Source: Streptococcaceae bacterium (GTDB lineage: Bacteria; Bacillota; Bacilli; Lactobacillales; Streptococcaceae). From it: DNA of 10,046 bases. Position numbers and translations under genes: made by a program. This document shows positions 8,097 to 10,046 of the stretch, one piece after another; position 1 is the stretch's first letter, and every line of letters starts with the position of its first letter. The notes below the pieces were generated by a model, which searched no databases, was not told where the DNA came from, and saw only the letters and a list, made by a program, of their open reading frames with translations. Location of the stretch: the NCBI GenBank assembly GCA_031279745.1, contig JAITHN010000187.1:1-10046 (forward strand), given 5' to 3'.

Positions 8097-8125
8097 TTGT
8101 ACCACCAAGTCCCTTGGTGGTACAA
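8097..8125. promoter_or_regulatory. Perfect 13-bp inverted repeat upstream of the methyltransferase operon (possible operator)
   Basis: TTGTACCACCAAG (8097-8109) is separated by TCC from its exact reverse complement CTTGGTGGTACAA (8113-8125). It ends 62 bases upstream of the operon's first ATG, where an operator or leader hairpin would be expected. Read on the minus strand, the arms offer a weak promoter match, TTGTAC (8120-8125) and TACAAA (8096-8101) spaced by 18 nt, so a bound protein could cover the promoter. There is no U tract for the operon direction, so it is not an intrinsic terminator. That it is an operator is inference. Confidence 0.6.
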
Positions 8126-8145
8126 TAGAATGTTTAGTTCTATTG
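8123..8145. repeat. 8-bp inverted repeat adjoining the 13-bp palindrome
   Basis: CAATAGAA (8123-8130) and TTCTATTG (8138-8145) are exact reverse complements with a 7-base spacer. The element shares the bases CAA at 8123-8125 with the 13-bp palindrome, so the two cannot both fold fully at once. It lies upstream of the likely promoter for the methyltransferase operon. Confidence 0.5.
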
Positions 8146-8235
8146 CGTTTTCTCGCGCATTGTGATCGAAGGTGCGGTTGACGATAGGGGTGCAAGACCG
8201 AAAAAAGTAGGTAAAATCTTTCTAAAATTCAAACC

Positions 8236-8269
8236 AAAAAAAGCGTTGAGCTTCCGCTCAACGCTTTTT
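8236..8269 (-). terminator. Rho-independent terminator of the DUF3427 helicase gene
   Basis: A perfect 14-bp stem (8238-8251 with 8256-8269) closes a 4-base loop and is followed, in the minus-strand direction, by seven U residues (8242 to 8236). It begins 6 bases past the helicase stop codon. It separates the helicase transcript from the methyltransferase operon. The other orientation has a five-T run, so weak bidirectional action is possible. Confidence 0.93.
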
Positions 8270-8275
8270 GGGTGC

Positions 8276-10046
8276 TTATGCCTTTAAATATTTATATAAA
8301 TTTTCTTCTACTTCAGTTTCTAAAACAAATTCCAGGTTGACTATGGGTGCATCTTCTAATGTTTCATTTTTGTAGTCCAATACATTTGCTTTTCCTAAAT
8401 AAATGAAATCAACGCCTTTCTCTTCATCCCATTTTCGAACAAATAGATGATTGACATTTTCTTTATCTAAGATTTTTTGAATTTCTTCAGAATGAACACT
8501 CCGCCGCTTTCTTGAATGCCAAGAGAATTTTTTCTTGCTCAAAAACTTATCCGAGTATTGGATCGCGTCTTCCTCCTTATCAAGATTGACAAAAATTGGT
8601 GTCACTTTCTTTCTCGTGCGATATCCACCAATGGTCGCACGCTCATCCTTCTTCCAATTTAACAATCGACAAACATCTGTATAGGAATAAGCGCTTCCAA
8701 CAACCAATTGATCACTTTTCCCATACTGCTCATTTCTGCGTTTTGCTGTCAAAAGAATATCCTCGACTTGTGCCAGAAAAGCTTCATTTTCTAATGACTG
8801 TTGAAATTCCTTAGACAGACAAATCCTCTCCCTTTCAACCAAAACAAGTGGCAGTTCTCCATAAGAGACTCTATCTTGTTCTGTAAAAAAATCTAGGCTA
8901 AGCACACGAATCGAGTGTTGTTGTACTACATTTTCTCCATCACACCTAATTTCCTGACCTTCGATAAGTCTTTCTAAAAGTTCGATTTCATATTTTCTAA
9001 CCCCTTTTAAAATCTGTTTACTTAGGAAATGCAGTACTTTTTTCTCGTATACAGTAAACTCTGCCACCTCTTCACCCATCCATTCCAAAAAGGAAGAATA
9101 ATCTTTTTTGTAAAGTGCAAGTCGCCAAGGATCTACTTGATGCTCGTCCATAAATTCGAAAAGTTTTGGAATTCGTCCAAACTTTGCACGTAAATATTGA
9201 AAGCTCTCCCTGAAAATTTTTGCACTATTGAGCTGGGCGGATTGAATCGAACGAATGATTCTCTCTTTTGGAATTTCTTCTAACGCAATATTTACTTTCA
9301 TCGTACTTGTCGTTAAATTTTTCAGATAGTGACGTTTGTCCAAAGAATGGTCCCCAGTTAATGCAATAGGAATCATATAATTGTTCCCGTAATTCCCAAT
9401 AAAATCGAGCACCGTTGTAGCTTCTTTTCCTGGAAATTTCCTAAGTCCTCGCCCTAATTGTTGAATAAACACAATCGAACTTTCGGTTTGTCTAAGCATG
9501 ATAACCCGATTGACGCTTGGAATATCTATTCCCTCATTAAACAAATCTCGAACAAAGAGATAATGAAGTTTTCCATCTTCTAAATCTCGAATACGTAATT
9601 CTCGTTCAAATTCATTGGACTGTGCCCAAAGAAATGCAGACGGTTCCCCCATTTGAGAAAACTTCTCTGCGAGCACCTTTGCCTCCTCTACGGAGGAAGT
9701 GAACACAATTCCTTTAGGCGTTTCATGGCTAGGACAATAATAGTGAATTCTATTCACTAAATGCTGTAATCGAATATCAGAGGTGAGTATGGAAATATCT
9801 GCTTTTACCTGGACCTCATCAATTTCTGTCACGCCAAAATAGTTAAAAGGAACCAAAAGATCCGCATCCATTGCATCTTGTAGCCGAATTTCATAAACAA
9901 TGTTGTGATCAAACAGTTCAAAGACATCATAGTCATCACTTCGCTCAGGGGTCGCTGTCATGCCCATCAACCATTTTGGTTCAAAATGTTGAAGAATGGA
10001 TTGATAGGTCGAACCTTTTACGTGATGGCTCTCATCAATGATGATG
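8276..10046 (-). CDS. DEAD/DEAH-box superfamily II helicase with DUF3427 C-terminus, 5' end cut by window edge
   Basis: This is the C-terminal 589 residues of a superfamily II helicase; the frame is open from the right edge, so the true start and the Walker A motif are outside. Visible motifs are IIIDESHH (fragment residues 1-8, motif II as DESH), GMTATPERSD (28-37, motif III), a RecA2 half with GIVFTSS (motif IV), FNEGIDIPSVNRVI (motif V) and QQLGRGLRKFPGKE (motif VI). The C-terminal 330 residues match the DUF3427 pattern as I recognise it: YSYTDVCRLLNWKKDE, TPIFVNLDK, FSWHSRKRR and HLFVRKWDEEKGVDFIYLG. Full-length relatives are often 900-1050 residues and commonly carry an N-terminal phospholipase-D-type nuclease domain, which cannot be checked here. 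Such helicases occur in defence islands. It is transcribed towards the methyltransferase operon but is insulated by a terminator, so it is probably a separate unit that may or may not cooperate with it. Confidence 0.93.
   Translation of the reverse strand, partial: IIIDESHHVKGSTYQSILQHFEPKWLMGMTATPERSDDYDVFELFDHNIVYEIRLQDAMDADLLVPFNYFGVTEIDEVQVKADISILTSDIRLQHLVNRIHYYCPSHETPKGIVFTSSVEEAKVLAEKFSQMGEPSAFLWAQSNEFERELRIRDLEDGKLHYLFVRDLFNEGIDIPSVNRVIMLRQTESSIVFIQQLGRGLRKFPGKEATTVLDFIGNYGNNYMIPIALTGDHSLDKRHYLKNLTTSTMKVNIALEEIPKERIIRSIQSAQLNSAKIFRESFQYLRAKFGRIPKLFEFMDEHQVDPWRLALYKKDYSSFLEWMGEEVAEFTVYEKKVLHFLSKQILKGVRKYEIELLERLIEGQEIRCDGENVVQQHSIRVLSLDFFTEQDRVSYGELPLVLVERERICLSKEFQQSLENEAFLAQVEDILLTAKRRNEQYGKSDQLVVGSAYSYTDVCRLLNWKKDERATIGGYRTRKKVTPIFVNLDKEEDAIQYSDKFLSKKKFSWHSRKRRSVHSEEIQKILDKENVNHLFVRKWDEEKGVDFIYLGKANVLDYKNETLEDAPIVNLEFVLETEVEENLYKYLKA

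Noticed and set aside
8097..8125. The 13-bp palindrome as an intrinsic terminator
   Set aside because: There is no U tract after the stem on the minus strand, and the plus strand has only a mixed AT sequence; there is also no plus-strand gene to terminate.
8146..8235. Small RNA or riboswitch in the more GC-rich part of the intergenic region
   Set aside because: Only short 4-bp complementarities were found (CGGT with ACCG around 8175-8200) and no known RNA pattern could be recognised.
1..10046. DISARM or BREX system
   Set aside because: A methyltransferase and a helicase are present, but the helicase has a DUF3427 rather than DUF1998 C-terminus, and no BrxC/PglZ-like or DrmA/DrmB-like proteins are seen. 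The Z1/GHKL/DUF4420/AIPR set points to a different class.

Overview
The window comes from a low-GC, Gram-positive-type genome, most likely a member of the Bacillota (Bacilli). The DNA is AT-rich, Shine-Dalgarno sites are strong (AGAGGTG, AAGGA and a perfect AGGAGG), one gene appears to start at TTG, and the intrinsic terminator has a long U tract. No rRNA, tRNA, integrase, transposase or CRISPR array was seen, so the genus is not resolved. All six genes lie on the minus strand, so transcription runs from high to low coordinates.

Region 1 (10046 to 8276) holds the C-terminal 589 residues of a DEAD/DEAH-type helicase of the DUF3427 family; its N-terminus is outside the window. It ends at a strong intrinsic terminator (8236-8269).

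Region 2 (8235 to 8035) is a 200-base intergenic stretch that must hold the promoter of the next operon. It carries a perfect 13-bp inverted repeat, an adjoining 8-bp inverted repeat and a pair of oppositely oriented ACCAGG/CCTGGT half-sites. I recognise nothing in the part from 8146 to 8235.

Region 3 (8034 to 1) is a tightly packed five-gene operon: C5-cytosine DNA methyltransferase, GHKL (MORC/MutL-like) ATPase, Z1-domain P-loop helicase-like ATPase, PD-(D/E)XK nuclease-fold protein (DUF4420 type) and an AIPR-family protein that runs off the left edge. Junctions are +1, -8, -14 and -1 nt, which implies one mRNA with translational coupling. This gene set matches the class of predicted restriction-modification-like systems that Iyer, Abhiman and Aravind described computationally in 2008 (MORC/MutL-type ATPases in R-M systems). 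The architecture is therefore known from comparative genomics, but to my knowledge its mechanism is poorly characterised.

A reasonable model, which is inference, is that the methyltransferase marks self DNA, the GHKL ATPase and Z1 motor sense or remodel unmodified invading DNA, and the PD-(D/E)XK protein cuts, with AIPR as a further effector or regulator. Next to the DUF3427 helicase, the locus looks like part of a phage-defence island. Two further cis-elements stand out: a perfect 14-bp hairpin inside the start of the AIPR gene, and the Shine-Dalgarno of the nuclease gene embedded in the acidic-tail codons of the Z1 gene.
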